A stretch of 64,000 bases of DNA, from assembly GCF_020166345.1 (NCBI RefSeq), contig NZ_JAIUJS010000004.1, forward strand, positions 248,001 through 312,000. The letters run 5' to 3'. The notes under the pieces are model-generated. The model saw only the letters and a program-made list of their open reading frames with translations, had not been told where the DNA came from and made no database searches. Below are positions 51,825 through 62,229 of this stretch, piece by piece (position 1 is the first letter of the stretch; each line of letters opens with the position of its first letter). The DNA comes from Winogradskyella vincentii (lineage in GTDB: Bacteria > Bacteroidota > Bacteroidia > Flavobacteriales > Flavobacteriaceae). The translations under genes were made by a program, and so were the position numbers.

Positions 51825-54800
51825 ATGAAGAGAATAAGTTTACTGTTTTTATTCCTATTTATTTACGCACCATTATTAGCTCAAAATGAAGCTTCCTTTT
51901 GGTACTTTGGCCAAAATGCAGGCGTTCGTTTTGATGCGGATTTGGGAACGGTAACAGCAGTTACTGATGGACAGTTAAGTACGTTGGAAGGCTGTACTTC
52001 CATTTCAGATGAGGATGGTAATTTATTGTTCTATTCTGATGGTAGTACAATATGGAACAGAAACCATCAAGTAATGCTTAATGGTACGGGTCTTAAAGGT
52101 GACGATTCAAGTACATCATCCGGTCTTATAGTCCCAAAACCCCAAGATTCTGATTTTTATTATTTATTCACAGTGGACGAACCACATCATAATAATACGT
52201 CAGCATTTCCTACTATGAGCGCTAATGATGGCATCAATGATGGTTTTATGTATTCAAGAATTAATATTCTAGATGATGGTGGATTAGGTGCTGTTGATGC
52301 AACAGAAAAAAACATTCCATTAGTAACATACGACCCAACGAATCAGCTTGAGAGTGAACTAAAATGTTCTGAAAAAATTACGGCTGTAAGAGCAGATGAT
52401 TGTTCTTCATTTTGGGTCTTGACTCATTTTGGAGACACGTTTTATGCCTTTAAAATAGATGAAAATGGCGTAAATACTACTCCAGTAATATCTACAGTTG
52501 GACCAAATATTCCTATTGAAGGGTATAGACGAAATGCCTTGGGTTATTTAAAAGCCTCTCCTGATGGTACCAAACTTATTTCAGCAAATTTCGGAGAATC
52601 AACGATTCTTAGTGAAGATGCCGGTGGTGGAATTTATTTATTTGATTTTAATAATGATACAGGAGTTGTCTCAAATCCATTAGAAATTTATAGTGCCCAG
52701 AATAATAATAGTCCATATGGTGTAGAATTCTCGGCAGAAAATAGAAAAGCATACGCCACTATTGGTTTTGGGCCTGGTGGTGGTGGTACTAGCCAAGTTC
52801 TTCAATGGGATTTAGAAAGTGCTGATATCCCTAATTCTCTGCAAGTTATACACACATCAAACACAATTAGTGCAGGTGCATTACAACTTGGTATAGATAG
52901 AAGAATATACAGAGCACAATTCAGCTTTGTAGGCGACAATAATGTTTCTCGTTACTTAGGTGTAATTGAAAACCCAGAAGCAGATGGAAATAATGTAATA
53001 TATAATGAGCAAGGTGTGTTTTTAAGTACAAATCCCGTTGGTCTAAATACAAGTAGGATCGGATTACCACCTTTTATTCAGTCATTATTTAATTCTCAAA
53101 CCGATATTATAAGAAATGGTATTAGTACAACAGAGCTGAGACTATGTACAGGAGATTCTTACACATTACAAGCAGACGATTTACCTGGTGCTGATTATTT
53201 ATGGTCTTTCGATGGTACACCAATAGCAGGAAATAACCAACCGCTTTTATTTGTAGACACACCTGGTTTCTATGAGGTTTTTATAGAACCTAATAATGGA
53301 GAATGTCCAATTGAAGGAAGTGCCGTGGTTGGTATTTTTGAGATTCCTGTTGCAAACCCATTAACTGATGTAACATTGTGCGATGACAATGTAAATGATG
53401 GTGTTACGGCATTTACATTTAATAATAAAGATCAAGAGGCCTTGCTTGGTCAAGATCCTAATAGATTTATTGTAGGTTATTATGAATCATTAGAAGACGC
53501 TACGAACAAGGAAAATCAAATTGCTTTACCCTACAACAATATTTCTAACCCACAAACTATATACGTGAGGGTGGATAATATAAATAATGCCAATTGTTTT
53601 GATATAAATACTTTTGAAATTGAAGTATTTGACACACCACAGATTGCAAACATTAATGACGAAATTTTCTGCGATAGTTTTGGAGACCCAACAGATGGCA
53701 TTGCAGAAATTGATCTCAATAGTTTAATTCCAGATGTCCTTGGCTCTCAAGATAGTTCTCAAATAAATGTCACATTTCACACAACTCAAAATGATGCAGA
53801 CATGGGAAATGCACCAGTCCCATTAAGTTACGTAAATTCTCAACCCTTCAATGAAACAATATTTATAAGAGCTGAAAACACATTAAATACCGCATGTTTT
53901 AGAACAAGAGGATTCAATTTAATTGTTAATCCTATCCCAGAAGCCAACGATGTATCGGTATTGCAGTGCGATGAGGATGGCATACCCGAAGGCTTTACCG
54001 TTTTCAACATCAACCAACTCCTCGACGATATTACGGGTGGCAACCCTCAGGTAAATGTGGATTACTATCTCTCCCAAGCGGATGCAGATACGGAATCCAA
54101 CCCTATAGACGGCGATGCCTTTGAGAACTTTGTCAACCCACAGGTAATCATTGCCCGTGTTACCAATCCTTCCACAGGATGTTTCGATTTCTGCGAGGTA
54201 TCTTTGGAGGTAAGCCTAACCGAAACTAACGATGCCAGCCTCACCGCATGCGACGACGATGGACAGGAAGACGGTTTTACAAGCTTTCAGCTATCCGATG
54301 CGGACGGTGTTGTACTTGCCGGTACTCCGGTAGGACTTGACGTGGTCTATTACCAAACCTATGACGATGCCCTTGTGGAGAACAATCCATTGGGAAGCAC
54401 ATTTACCAATACCGTGGCATACAACCAGACCATTTACGCAAGGGTAGAAAATAACAACGTCTGCTTCGGTATCAGCGAAGTAGAGTTAACCGTCTTCGAA
54501 CTTCCAAATATCGAGACACAGGCAGAAACACTATACTGCCTCAACTTCTTCCCGGAGACCATTGTTTTGGATGGAGGAGTTATAAACGACTCACCTAGCA
54601 ACTACAGCTACGACTGGTCAACAGGAGAGAACACTACAACCATTGAAGTAAACCAGCCCGGAACCTATACGGTACGCGTAACCAACGCGAACGGCTGTTT
54701 CAAGGACAGGACCATTAGCGTACTGCCATCAAACATCGCAACCATTACGGACATAGAGGTAATAGATGCTACAAGGAACAATTCCATCACCGTTTTTGTC

Positions 54801-55214
54801 TCCGGAGAGGGCGACTATGAATATGCACTTGACAACATCAACGGCCCATACCAGGTAAGCAACCTGTTCACCGATGTCCAGCCAGGGCTATATACCATTT
54901 ATGTAAGGGACAGGAACAACTGCGGCATTGCCGAAGAACTGGTCTCAGTCATCGGCTTCCCAAAGTACTTTACGCCAAACGGCGACGACAAGAACGATTT
55001 CTGGCAGGTCTATGGCATCACCGAACAGTTCCAGGCCAATTCAAGGATCCTGATTTTTGACAGGTACGGAAAGCTCATAAAAGAACTAGACCCCTTGGGA
55101 CCGGGTTGGGACGGAACATTCAACGGAAACAAAATGCCTACATCTGACTATTGGTTCAGGGTTAAACTCCAAGATGGCAGAACCTTTACACAACACTTCA
55201 CATTAAAGCGATAA
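51825..55214 (+). CDS. Large secreted protein with type-B T9SS sorting domain
   Basis: A 1129-residue protein from the ATG at 51825; a TTG at 51807 would add six residues. Signal peptide ends in LLAQN. The first 420 residues form a beta-propeller-like region (FWYFGQNAG, LLFYSDGSTIWNRNHQVM). An Ig/PKD-like part follows, then four copies of a module of about 95 residues starting CD...DG (first Cys codons at 53379, 53670, 53967 and 54249). The end (YFTPNGDDKNDFW...RILIFDRYGKLIKEL...GWDGTFNGNKMP) is the gliding-motility-associated type-B C-terminal domain that directs outer-membrane export by T9SS. From about 53935 the base composition rises sharply. It is first of four such genes. Confidence 0.9.
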   Translation: MKRISLLFLFLFIYAPLLAQNEASFWYFGQNAGVRFDADLGTVTAVTDGQLSTLEGCTSISDEDGNLLFYSDGSTIWNRNHQVMLNGTGLKGDDSSTSSGLIVPKPQDSDFYYLFTVDEPHHNNTSAFPTMSANDGINDGFMYSRINILDDGGLGAVDATEKNIPLVTYDPTNQLESELKCSEKITAVRADDCSSFWVLTHFGDTFYAFKIDENGVNTTPVISTVGPNIPIEGYRRNALGYLKASPDGTKLISANFGESTILSEDAGGGIYLFDFNNDTGVVSNPLEIYSAQNNNSPYGVEFSAENRKAYATIGFGPGGGGTSQVLQWDLESADIPNSLQVIHTSNTISAGALQLGIDRRIYRAQFSFVGDNNVSRYLGVIENPEADGNNVIYNEQGVFLSTNPVGLNTSRIGLPPFIQSLFNSQTDIIRNGISTTELRLCTGDSYTLQADDLPGADYLWSFDGTPIAGNNQPLLFVDTPGFYEVFIEPNNGECPIEGSAVVGIFEIPVANPLTDVTLCDDNVNDGVTAFTFNNKDQEALLGQDPNRFIVGYYESLEDATNKENQIALPYNNISNPQTIYVRVDNINNANCFDINTFEIEVFDTPQIANINDEIFCDSFGDPTDGIAEIDLNSLIPDVLGSQDSSQINVTFHTTQNDADMGNAPVPLSYVNSQPFNETIFIRAENTLNTACFRTRGFNLIVNPIPEANDVSVLQCDEDGIPEGFTVFNINQLLDDITGGNPQVNVDYYLSQADADTESNPIDGDAFENFVNPQVIIARVTNPSTGCFDFCEVSLEVSLTETNDASLTACDDDGQEDGFTSFQLSDADGVVLAGTPVGLDVVYYQTYDDALVENNPLGSTFTNTVAYNQTIYARVENNNVCFGISEVELTVFELPNIETQAETLYCLNFFPETIVLDGGVINDSPSNYSYDWSTGENTTTIEVNQPGTYTVRVTNANGCFKDRTISVLPSNIATITDIEVIDATRNNSITVFVSGEGDYEYALDNINGPYQVSNLFTDVQPGLYTIYVRDRNNCGIAEELVSVIGFPKYFTPNGDDKNDFWQVYGITEQFQANSRILIFDRYGKLIKELDPLGPGWDGTFNGNKMPTSDYWFRVKLQDGRTFTQHFTLKR
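53379..54500 (+). repeat. Four CD-DG modules in the first T9SS-substrate gene
   Basis: Four in-frame units spaced 291, 297 and 282 bases, each beginning CD and an acidic loop, followed by NP...IY[VA]R and a C-x-x-x-x-x-F or V strand. The third and fourth units lie in the high-G+C segment, the first two in normal-composition DNA. Confidence 0.8.
53935..55150 (+). other. High-G+C segment inside the first T9SS-substrate gene
   Basis: Counting 60-base rows by hand: the row at 53461 has 17 G+C and the row at 53761 has 23; rows at 54001 and 54661 have 28 and 32; the row at 55261 is back to 20. Arg is often AGG here, against AGA elsewhere, and many third positions are C or G. The change starts abruptly near 53935 in the middle of the repeat array and fades just before the stop, so this part of the gene has a different origin from its start. 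Confidence 0.75.
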
Positions 55215-55249
55215 AAAATATGTAACTTAGTTATACCAAACTATCGTTC

Positions 55250-57031
55250 TTGAAACCGATTCAATACATAATGATTTTGCTTTTGTTTGGTGTATCTATC
55301 CCCCTATTTGCACAAGATGTAACCCTTTTTCAGCAATTTAACGGAAGGTACGATTATACAGCAATTGGAAACACATTAAACGTATTTGAAAATGGCCCAG
55401 GAACTCCATGTACCATTCAATCTTCATCGTCTGCAACCTTAAACTTATTACCAAGTCAAAACATTGTAGCCGCTTATTTATATTGGGCTGGGTCTGGTAC
55501 TGGTGATTTCAATATTTTATTAAATGGTGAAGCGATAACAGCAGATCGTACCTTTAGTGACGCATTAGATGAAAACCGAATCTTTTTTGCAGCTTTTACC
55601 GATATTACTGAGCTAATTATTTCACAAGGAAACTCAAATTATACAGTATCAGATTTCAATCTTTCCGGTATAATTTCACCCTATTGTCCTACAGGAACAA
55701 ATTTCGGTGGGTGGGCAATTACGGTTATTTATGAAGACCAAAATTTACCTCTAAATCAACTAAATGTTTATGATGGCTTACAAAGTGTACCAACTATCCT
55801 AAATATAACATTAGACAATCTTAATGTACTAGATAATGAAGATGCCAAAATTGGATTTATTGCATGGGAAGGTGATCGCTCATTAGCGGTTAATGAACAA
55901 CTCACAATCAATGGCAATGTGATTAGTAACTTACCTTTAAATCCAGCTAATAATGCATTCAATGGCACAAATTCTTTTACAGGTGCAATGGACCTCTATA
56001 ATATGGATATTGATGTTTATAATATCCAAGACAACATTTCCATAGGAGATACTTCTGCATCGATAACCCTTACATCTGGGCAAGATTTTGTTATGATAAA
56101 TAATATTATCACTGTACTCAACAGTCAATTACCTGATGCTACATTGAGTATAGATGGTAGCATTGTGAACTGTGGTGATAATAGTGTAGAATTGTTTTAT
56201 ACTGTAAATAATTTTAATAGTACAGCGATTCTACCAGCTAATACTCCCATTGCATTTTATCTAGATGGTTTATTAATTGGACAAAGTCAAACAGTAAACG
56301 ATATTCAAATAAATGAAAGCGAGAGTAACTCTACAATAATAACAATACCTGAAGGAACTGATTCGGATTTAACCATAATAGGCATTGTTGATGATGATGG
56401 CACTATGAATGGCATTATTACTGAAACTAATGAGGATAATAACATCACATTTGAGGATATTGAATTACTCATTATTCCTGATATCATTGAATTACCAGAG
56501 TTAATTGAGTGCAATGAAGGCCTTGAAATTTCAACCTTTAACTTATTTGAAGCACTGGAATCATTAGACTATAATGAGGAGGACGTTTCTTTTTTCAAGG
56601 ACTTAGATGATTTAGAAAACCAATCCAATGAAATTCTTATTCCTACCAACTACAATAATGTCTCAGCTCCTGATGTCGTCTATGTAAGGTTATCTAGTCC
56701 TCCATGTTATGAGGTTTATCAATTCAATTTGAATATCGAGAATTGTCCGCCAACAATACCAAATGGATTTTCACCTAATGACGACAATGCTAATGATTGG
56801 TTTAATATACAAGGGCTATATGATATATTCACTGAACATGAACTCTTGATATTTAATAGATATGGTGATCTGATCTTCAAAGGTAATAATGATAAACCAT
56901 GGTCTGGTGTTGTAAATGATGGCATAAATGCGAACGGAAATATTGTACCTGTTGGCACCTACTATTATGTTCTCAATTTAAATGACCCAAATTTTGAATC
57001 TTTTGTAGGTTGGGTCTATGTCAACTATTAA
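55250..57031 (+). CDS. Secreted protein with type-B T9SS sorting domain
   Basis: A 593-residue protein with a signal peptide ending in PLFAQ. The start is a TTG (product MKPIQYIM); the alternative ATG at 55271 would give a signal peptide without a basic end, so TTG is preferred. N-terminal region about 25-270 is beta-rich (AAYLYWAGSGTG, NFGGWAITVIYED). A CARDB-like domain (about 285-395) and one CD-DG-type module (LIECNEGLEISTFNLFEAL) follow. The C-terminus (NGFSPNDDNANDWFNI, LLIFNRYGDLIFKG, VPVGTYYYVL) is the gliding-motility-associated C-terminal domain. It lies 35 bases behind the first gene. Confidence 0.88.
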   Translation: MKPIQYIMILLLFGVSIPLFAQDVTLFQQFNGRYDYTAIGNTLNVFENGPGTPCTIQSSSSATLNLLPSQNIVAAYLYWAGSGTGDFNILLNGEAITADRTFSDALDENRIFFAAFTDITELIISQGNSNYTVSDFNLSGIISPYCPTGTNFGGWAITVIYEDQNLPLNQLNVYDGLQSVPTILNITLDNLNVLDNEDAKIGFIAWEGDRSLAVNEQLTINGNVISNLPLNPANNAFNGTNSFTGAMDLYNMDIDVYNIQDNISIGDTSASITLTSGQDFVMINNIITVLNSQLPDATLSIDGSIVNCGDNSVELFYTVNNFNSTAILPANTPIAFYLDGLLIGQSQTVNDIQINESESNSTIITIPEGTDSDLTIIGIVDDDGTMNGIITETNEDNNITFEDIELLIIPDIIELPELIECNEGLEISTFNLFEALESLDYNEEDVSFFKDLDDLENQSNEILIPTNYNNVSAPDVVYVRLSSPPCYEVYQFNLNIENCPPTIPNGFSPNDDNANDWFNIQGLYDIFTEHELLIFNRYGDLIFKGNNDKPWSGVVNDGINANGNIVPVGTYYYVLNLNDPNFESFVGWVYVNY

Positions 57032-57267
57032 AACGAATAAGAATTAATGAGACTCTTTTTCCTTCTTTAAATTCTAAAATTGAAATAAACAGACCATTTG
57101 GCTAAGATTCCCTCTTTATTCAAGAGAAATATGTTAACGTTTTATGTATTTCATCGTATTTTTTTGTATTTTATCTAATTTAAATCTAAATTTCCGCGCA
57201 CATTAAAGGTAGAATTAAGTATTGGCCCCAAACTAGTCTAATTACACTTTTAGCTTAACCGAAATAT

Positions 57268-60200
57268 ATGGACCGCATTAACCGCATTATCCTCATCCTT
57301 TTTTGTACTATAAGTACAATAAATTTTGCACAACAAATAACTGTAGACAATTCTGTTTCACCACAGAGCTTAGTTGAAAATACTCTTATTCAGGGTTGTG
57401 TCGAGGTTTCTAACATATCATCTCCAATAAATGGTAGCGTTTCAGGTTTAGGAAGCTATGGTTATTTTGAAAGGGCTGGATCTTCTTTTCCATTTGAAAA
57501 TGGTATTGTACTTACAACAGGTAATGCACTTTCCGCAGGAAATGGACAAAATAATGCAGTACTAAATGAAGGTGATGATGCATGGACAACAGATGTAGAT
57601 CTTGAAACAGCATTAGGTATTACAGGCACATTAAATGCAACTTCAATTGAATTTGATTTTGTTTCAATATCAAATCAAATTCAATTTAATTATATACTTG
57701 CCTCAGAAGAATACTTTGGTAATTTCCCATGTCAATATTCGGATGGTTTTGCACTTTTGATTAGAGAAGCTGGTAGTGGGAATCCTTACACCAATATTGC
57801 ATTAGTTCCTGGTACATCTACTCCTGTAAATACAAATACTGTGCATGATGAGATCGTTGGTTTTTGTGATGCCTCAAATGGTCAATACTTTGAAGGTTAT
57901 AATCTTGGTGACACTAACTATAACGGAAGAACAACTGTAATGACCGCAATTGCTTCTATACAGCCTAATGTTCAATATCAGATTAAACTTGTAATTGCAG
58001 ATCAAACTGATGAAAATTACGATTCTGCAGTTTTTATCGAAGGAAGTAGTTTTAATGCATCTGTTGATTTAGGTGATGATATTGAAACATGTGCTAGTAG
58101 CATATTACTGAATGGAGATATTCAAAACTCTCAGGCAACCTATACTTGGTTTTTTAATAATGCCCTTATCCCTGGCGCAAACTCACCAACCTTTGATGCT
58201 GTTCAATCAGGTAATTACAGTGTAGAAATTGAAATACCACTTCCAAATGGTGTTTGTATCATTGAAGATGATGTCAATATTACATTAAGCAATACGCAGT
58301 CGTCTGAACCAATTTCACATTATGAAATTTGTGATGACATAAGCAATGACGGAATAGAAACATTTGATTTAAGCACAAAAGATTCTGAAGTTTTTGGATC
58401 AGTTCCCACAGGAAACTATAGTATATCATATCACCTTACTGGTGCTGATGCTGTAAATGGAAATAATGCAATTTCAGGATCAATTCAAAATTCATCTAAT
58501 CCTCAATCAATTTTTGTGAGGATTGAGGATGTGGATAATGGTTGTCTTGCGTTTTCTGACTTTAATTTGGTAGTCAATGAATTGCCAAACATTATTGATC
58601 CTACTCCTTTAGATGTTTGTGACGACCAAACTGCAGATGGATATACCACGATCGATTTAAGCGTCAAAGACAATGAAATCACTAATGGACAAAACAACTT
58701 AGTAGTTACTTATCATAGTACTGCCAATGATGCTTCAAATAGCATTAATCCATTACCTATGCCATACGTTAATACGAATACGAATGAAACAGTTTATGTT
58801 AGTGTACAAAATCCTCAAACAGGTTGTTTAAGCACGACTTCTTTAGACATAAGTGTATTAGATAATCCTGTTATTAATACTGACGATCACTACATTGACG
58901 CATGTGATCCAGATCATGATGGGTTTTCAGAATTTGACTTATCTACAATAATTCCTGAAGTATTGGAAGGATTAACTGATATCACTGTTACATTTCATGA
59001 AACTTATGAGGACGCAATATCTGGAATAAACCCAATTAACAATAGCACTAACTATGATAATATTGATCAAAATGTTCAGATTGTTTTTATTAGAGTAGAA
59101 AGCAATGCTACAGGTTGTGCTTCAATAACTCCAATAGAATTACACACCAATTTATTATTAACTGGAACGAATATTAGAGATTTCTCCCAATGTGATGTAG
59201 ATAATGATAGTTCAGAAGAATTTGATATGATCAATGTAGCAGATGGAATTATTAATGACCTAGAAGATGTTACGGTGCAATTTTATGTAACAGAAGACGA
59301 TAGAGATAATGGTATAAATGCTATTGACCAGTCTGTGCCATTCATTCCTTCTAGTAATCCACAAACTATTTATTTGGCACTAGAAAGTGCAACATGTCAG
59401 GATGTAGCAGAAATTCAACTTATACTAGTGCCTGTACAAGAATTTGATCCAATTCCTAGTCAAACAGTATGTGATGAAAATCAAGACGGTTTTACAACAA
59501 TTAATTTGTCTCAATTTGACAATCAAGTAACTCAAGGTCAGACTAATTTTGGTGTAACTTATTACTTATCTCAAAGTGATGCAAGGTCCAATACTAATCC
59601 TTTAGCAAATTTTTATACAAACACATCAAATCCATTTACAGTATATACAAGAATTCAGTCATTAGACACAGGATGTCATGATATTAATAATTTTGAAATT
59701 ACAGTCTTAGAAGCACCTATTACTACTGCGCCATCTCCTATTATAATTTGTGATGAAAACCAGGACGCATTTTCAATTGTTAACTTAAACAATGTAATTT
59801 CTGAAGTTGTAAGCGACACCAATGACCGAGCAATCAGTTTTCATAATAGTCAACAGAATGCAGATAACGGAACAAATGCAATTAACAATACGGCAACATA
59901 CAATGCAGAAACAGAATCAATATTCGTCAGAGTTGAAAATACAATTACGGGTTGTCATTCAGTTGAGACGCTGTCAATAATTGTAAACACTCTTCCTGTT
60001 TTTAACCCAATTAGCAATTATAAGATTTGTGAAGACAGTAGCGATGGAATAGGGGATTTTATCTTCAATACAAAAGACACAGAAATCCTCAATGGCCAAA
60101 CGGGTAAACAAGTTTTATATTATCTAAACCAGAATGATGCAGATAATCGTGTTAATGCAATTAACAAAAATTCAATCTATCAAAATACAAGCAACCCACA

Positions 60201-62094
60201 AACAATTTTTGCTAGAGTAGAAAACCTAACTGATCAAGATTGTTATGGTACTGCAAGTTTTATAATCGAGGTAGGAACTAATCCTACTTACAACATACCA
60301 ACAGATTGGTTTGTATGTGATGACATATCAAATGATGGATTTGAAACTTTCGATTTTTCTACTAAAATCAATGAAATTACTCAAGGTATTCCAGATAATT
60401 TAAATGTTACTTTTTATACTACTCAATTTAACGCTGAAAATGGACTAAATCCATTACCAGAACAATTTACAAATACAGTTAATCCACAGCAGATTTATGT
60501 TCAAATAGATAATGGTACAATTTGTAATTCTATCACATCATTTGAAGTAAATGTGATTCAAGTACCTGAGGTCAATCCTTCGCAACCTATCGTACAATGT
60601 GATACCAATTATGATGGATCGACCACTTTTGATTTGACAGTTGCTGAATTTGATATACTAGATGTTAGACAAGATAATATTGAAATATCATATTTTAGAT
60701 CATTAACGGATGTTGAAAATCATACAAATGAAATTGCAGATCCTGAAAATTTCACTAATAACAACAATCCACAAACTGTTTACTTAAAGGTTACGAATAC
60801 AATCTCAAACTGTTACGTAGCAGTACCTATAGAATTAGTTGTTTACCTACCACCTGTAGTAAATGATTTTCAGGTATATGATATTTGTGAAAATAACACT
60901 AATAGTTTTGATCTAAATGAAATAAACTCTGTTATTACTGATTCTAACTTCAATGTAGAGTTTAGTTACTATTCCAATGCAATTGATGCCGAATCAGAAT
61001 CAAATCCACTAGATACAGATTATGTTTATCAAACGAACTTTGATACAATATTTGCTAGAGTTGCATTTACAACAACCCACTGTTATGCCATTTATGAGTT
61101 TAATTTAAATGTTAACCCTTCACCTTCAGTAAGTCAACTTAATGACTTAGTTGCATGTGATGATGATTTTGATGGACTACTAGAGTTTGACCTAACTTTT
61201 CAAAATAACGATATACTTGGCCTACTTAATCCTTCTCAATACACCATAAGCTATTTTAATACCGAAGATGATGCAAATAGTAACACCTCATCCGTGGATA
61301 CAGATTATATTGCCTTCGATGGTGAAGTAATCTATGTAAGGCTTGAAAATAACAACACAGGGTGTTTTACTGTTGATCAATTCTCTGTCGTAATAAATCC
61401 TCTACCAGTATTAGATATTCCAGACCAAGTAATTTGTTTGGATGATCTTCCTCTAATTGTTTCAGCAAATACAAACGTTGGAAATGATCAATACTTATGG
61501 TCAACAGGAGAAACTACTCCAGAAATACAGATTGATAATGTTGGTACATATTGGGTAACAGTAACAACTACCTTTGGTTGTGAAAACACACAAGTTTTTA
61601 ATGTATCTGAATCTGAAGCCGCCAATATTGAATTTACTGAAACTGTTGATTTCTCAGATCCTAATAACATTACAATTACCGTAAGTGGTATTGGAGATTA
61701 TTTATATCAATTAGATGATTTTGAGCCACAAGAATCGAACATTTTTGAAAATGTCGGCCTAGGTTATCATACCATTACCGTAATAGATCTTAACGGTTGT
61801 TCTGAAGTAACCGAAGAAGTTATTGTTATAGACGCACCAAAACACATGACGCCAAATAACGATGGTGATTTTGACACATGGCATATTGTTGGTATTGAGA
61901 CATTACCTGGAAGTACAGTTTACATTTTTGACCGTTACGGTAAACTTCTCAAACAACTAGGATCAAGCACTCCAGGATGGGACGGAACTTATAACGGAAA
62001 TAAAATGCCTTCAAGTGATTATTGGTTTGTTGCAAAAATTCAACAAGGCAATGAAGCCTTTGAAGTTAAAGGTCATTTTTCACTAAGACGATAA
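57268..62094 (+). CDS. Giant repeat protein with choice-of-anchor L and type-B T9SS domains
   Basis: A 1608-residue secreted protein. Signal peptide ends in NFAQQ. Residues about 25-265 are a choice-of-anchor L domain (GSYGYFERAGSSFPFENGIVL, ASEEYFGNFPCQYSDGFALLI). An Ig-like domain (about 266-350) follows, then eleven tandem modules of 90-96 residues each opening with C-[DE] and an acidic loop, and a final Ig-like plus type-B sorting domain (MTPNNDGDFDTWHIVG, VYIFDRYGKLLKQL, GWDGTYNGNKMPSSDYWF). Acidic loops such as DPDHDG and DENQDG suggest calcium binding. An adhesin-like role on the cell surface is probable. Its 236-base upstream gap holds AT-rich DNA with no other gene. Confidence 0.9.
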   Translation: MDRINRIILILFCTISTINFAQQITVDNSVSPQSLVENTLIQGCVEVSNISSPINGSVSGLGSYGYFERAGSSFPFENGIVLTTGNALSAGNGQNNAVLNEGDDAWTTDVDLETALGITGTLNATSIEFDFVSISNQIQFNYILASEEYFGNFPCQYSDGFALLIREAGSGNPYTNIALVPGTSTPVNTNTVHDEIVGFCDASNGQYFEGYNLGDTNYNGRTTVMTAIASIQPNVQYQIKLVIADQTDENYDSAVFIEGSSFNASVDLGDDIETCASSILLNGDIQNSQATYTWFFNNALIPGANSPTFDAVQSGNYSVEIEIPLPNGVCIIEDDVNITLSNTQSSEPISHYEICDDISNDGIETFDLSTKDSEVFGSVPTGNYSISYHLTGADAVNGNNAISGSIQNSSNPQSIFVRIEDVDNGCLAFSDFNLVVNELPNIIDPTPLDVCDDQTADGYTTIDLSVKDNEITNGQNNLVVTYHSTANDASNSINPLPMPYVNTNTNETVYVSVQNPQTGCLSTTSLDISVLDNPVINTDDHYIDACDPDHDGFSEFDLSTIIPEVLEGLTDITVTFHETYEDAISGINPINNSTNYDNIDQNVQIVFIRVESNATGCASITPIELHTNLLLTGTNIRDFSQCDVDNDSSEEFDMINVADGIINDLEDVTVQFYVTEDDRDNGINAIDQSVPFIPSSNPQTIYLALESATCQDVAEIQLILVPVQEFDPIPSQTVCDENQDGFTTINLSQFDNQVTQGQTNFGVTYYLSQSDARSNTNPLANFYTNTSNPFTVYTRIQSLDTGCHDINNFEITVLEAPITTAPSPIIICDENQDAFSIVNLNNVISEVVSDTNDRAISFHNSQQNADNGTNAINNTATYNAETESIFVRVENTITGCHSVETLSIIVNTLPVFNPISNYKICEDSSDGIGDFIFNTKDTEILNGQTGKQVLYYLNQNDADNRVNAINKNSIYQNTSNPQTIFARVENLTDQDCYGTASFIIEVGTNPTYNIPTDWFVCDDISNDGFETFDFSTKINEITQGIPDNLNVTFYTTQFNAENGLNPLPEQFTNTVNPQQIYVQIDNGTICNSITSFEVNVIQVPEVNPSQPIVQCDTNYDGSTTFDLTVAEFDILDVRQDNIEISYFRSLTDVENHTNEIADPENFTNNNNPQTVYLKVTNTISNCYVAVPIELVVYLPPVVNDFQVYDICENNTNSFDLNEINSVITDSNFNVEFSYYSNAIDAESESNPLDTDYVYQTNFDTIFARVAFTTTHCYAIYEFNLNVNPSPSVSQLNDLVACDDDFDGLLEFDLTFQNNDILGLLNPSQYTISYFNTEDDANSNTSSVDTDYIAFDGEVIYVRLENNNTGCFTVDQFSVVINPLPVLDIPDQVICLDDLPLIVSANTNVGNDQYLWSTGETTPEIQIDNVGTYWVTVTTTFGCENTQVFNVSESEAANIEFTETVDFSDPNNITITVSGIGDYLYQLDDFEPQESNIFENVGLGYHTITVIDLNGCSEVTEEVIVIDAPKHMTPNNDGDFDTWHIVGIETLPGSTVYIFDRYGKLLKQLGSSTPGWDGTYNGNKMPSSDYWFVAKIQQGNEAFEVKGHFSLRR
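58330..61425 (+). repeat. Eleven tandem modules of 90-96 residues
   Basis: First-Cys codons at 58330, 58618, 58903, 59191, 59470, 59749, 60028, 60316, 60598, 60886 and 61156, so the period is 270-288 bases. Consensus by eye: C-D-x3-D-G-x3-F-D-L..., then a strand with Y or F, then NPQTIY-V-R-V, then T-G-C. The DNA copies have drifted and no two look identical. Confidence 0.85.
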
Positions 62095-62229
62095 TTCATT
62101 TTTATCATTTTCTAAAACGTGAAAGCCACTAATTAAAATCATCCTTTTCCTTTCATTTTCTTATCTTTAACTCCAAAAAAGAAGGATAAAGAACTCTCTT
62201 TATTGCTATTATTTTAGGAAGATATCTTA

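Noticed and set aside
53531-54043. Minus-strand frames within the T9SS-substrate gene
   Set aside because: They are shadows of the repeat modules in the opposite strand, with no promoter, start context or family resemblance.
57032-57267. Short ORF after the second T9SS-substrate gene (ATG near 57046)
   Set aside because: It encodes only about seven residues before a stop; no promoter or family signal.
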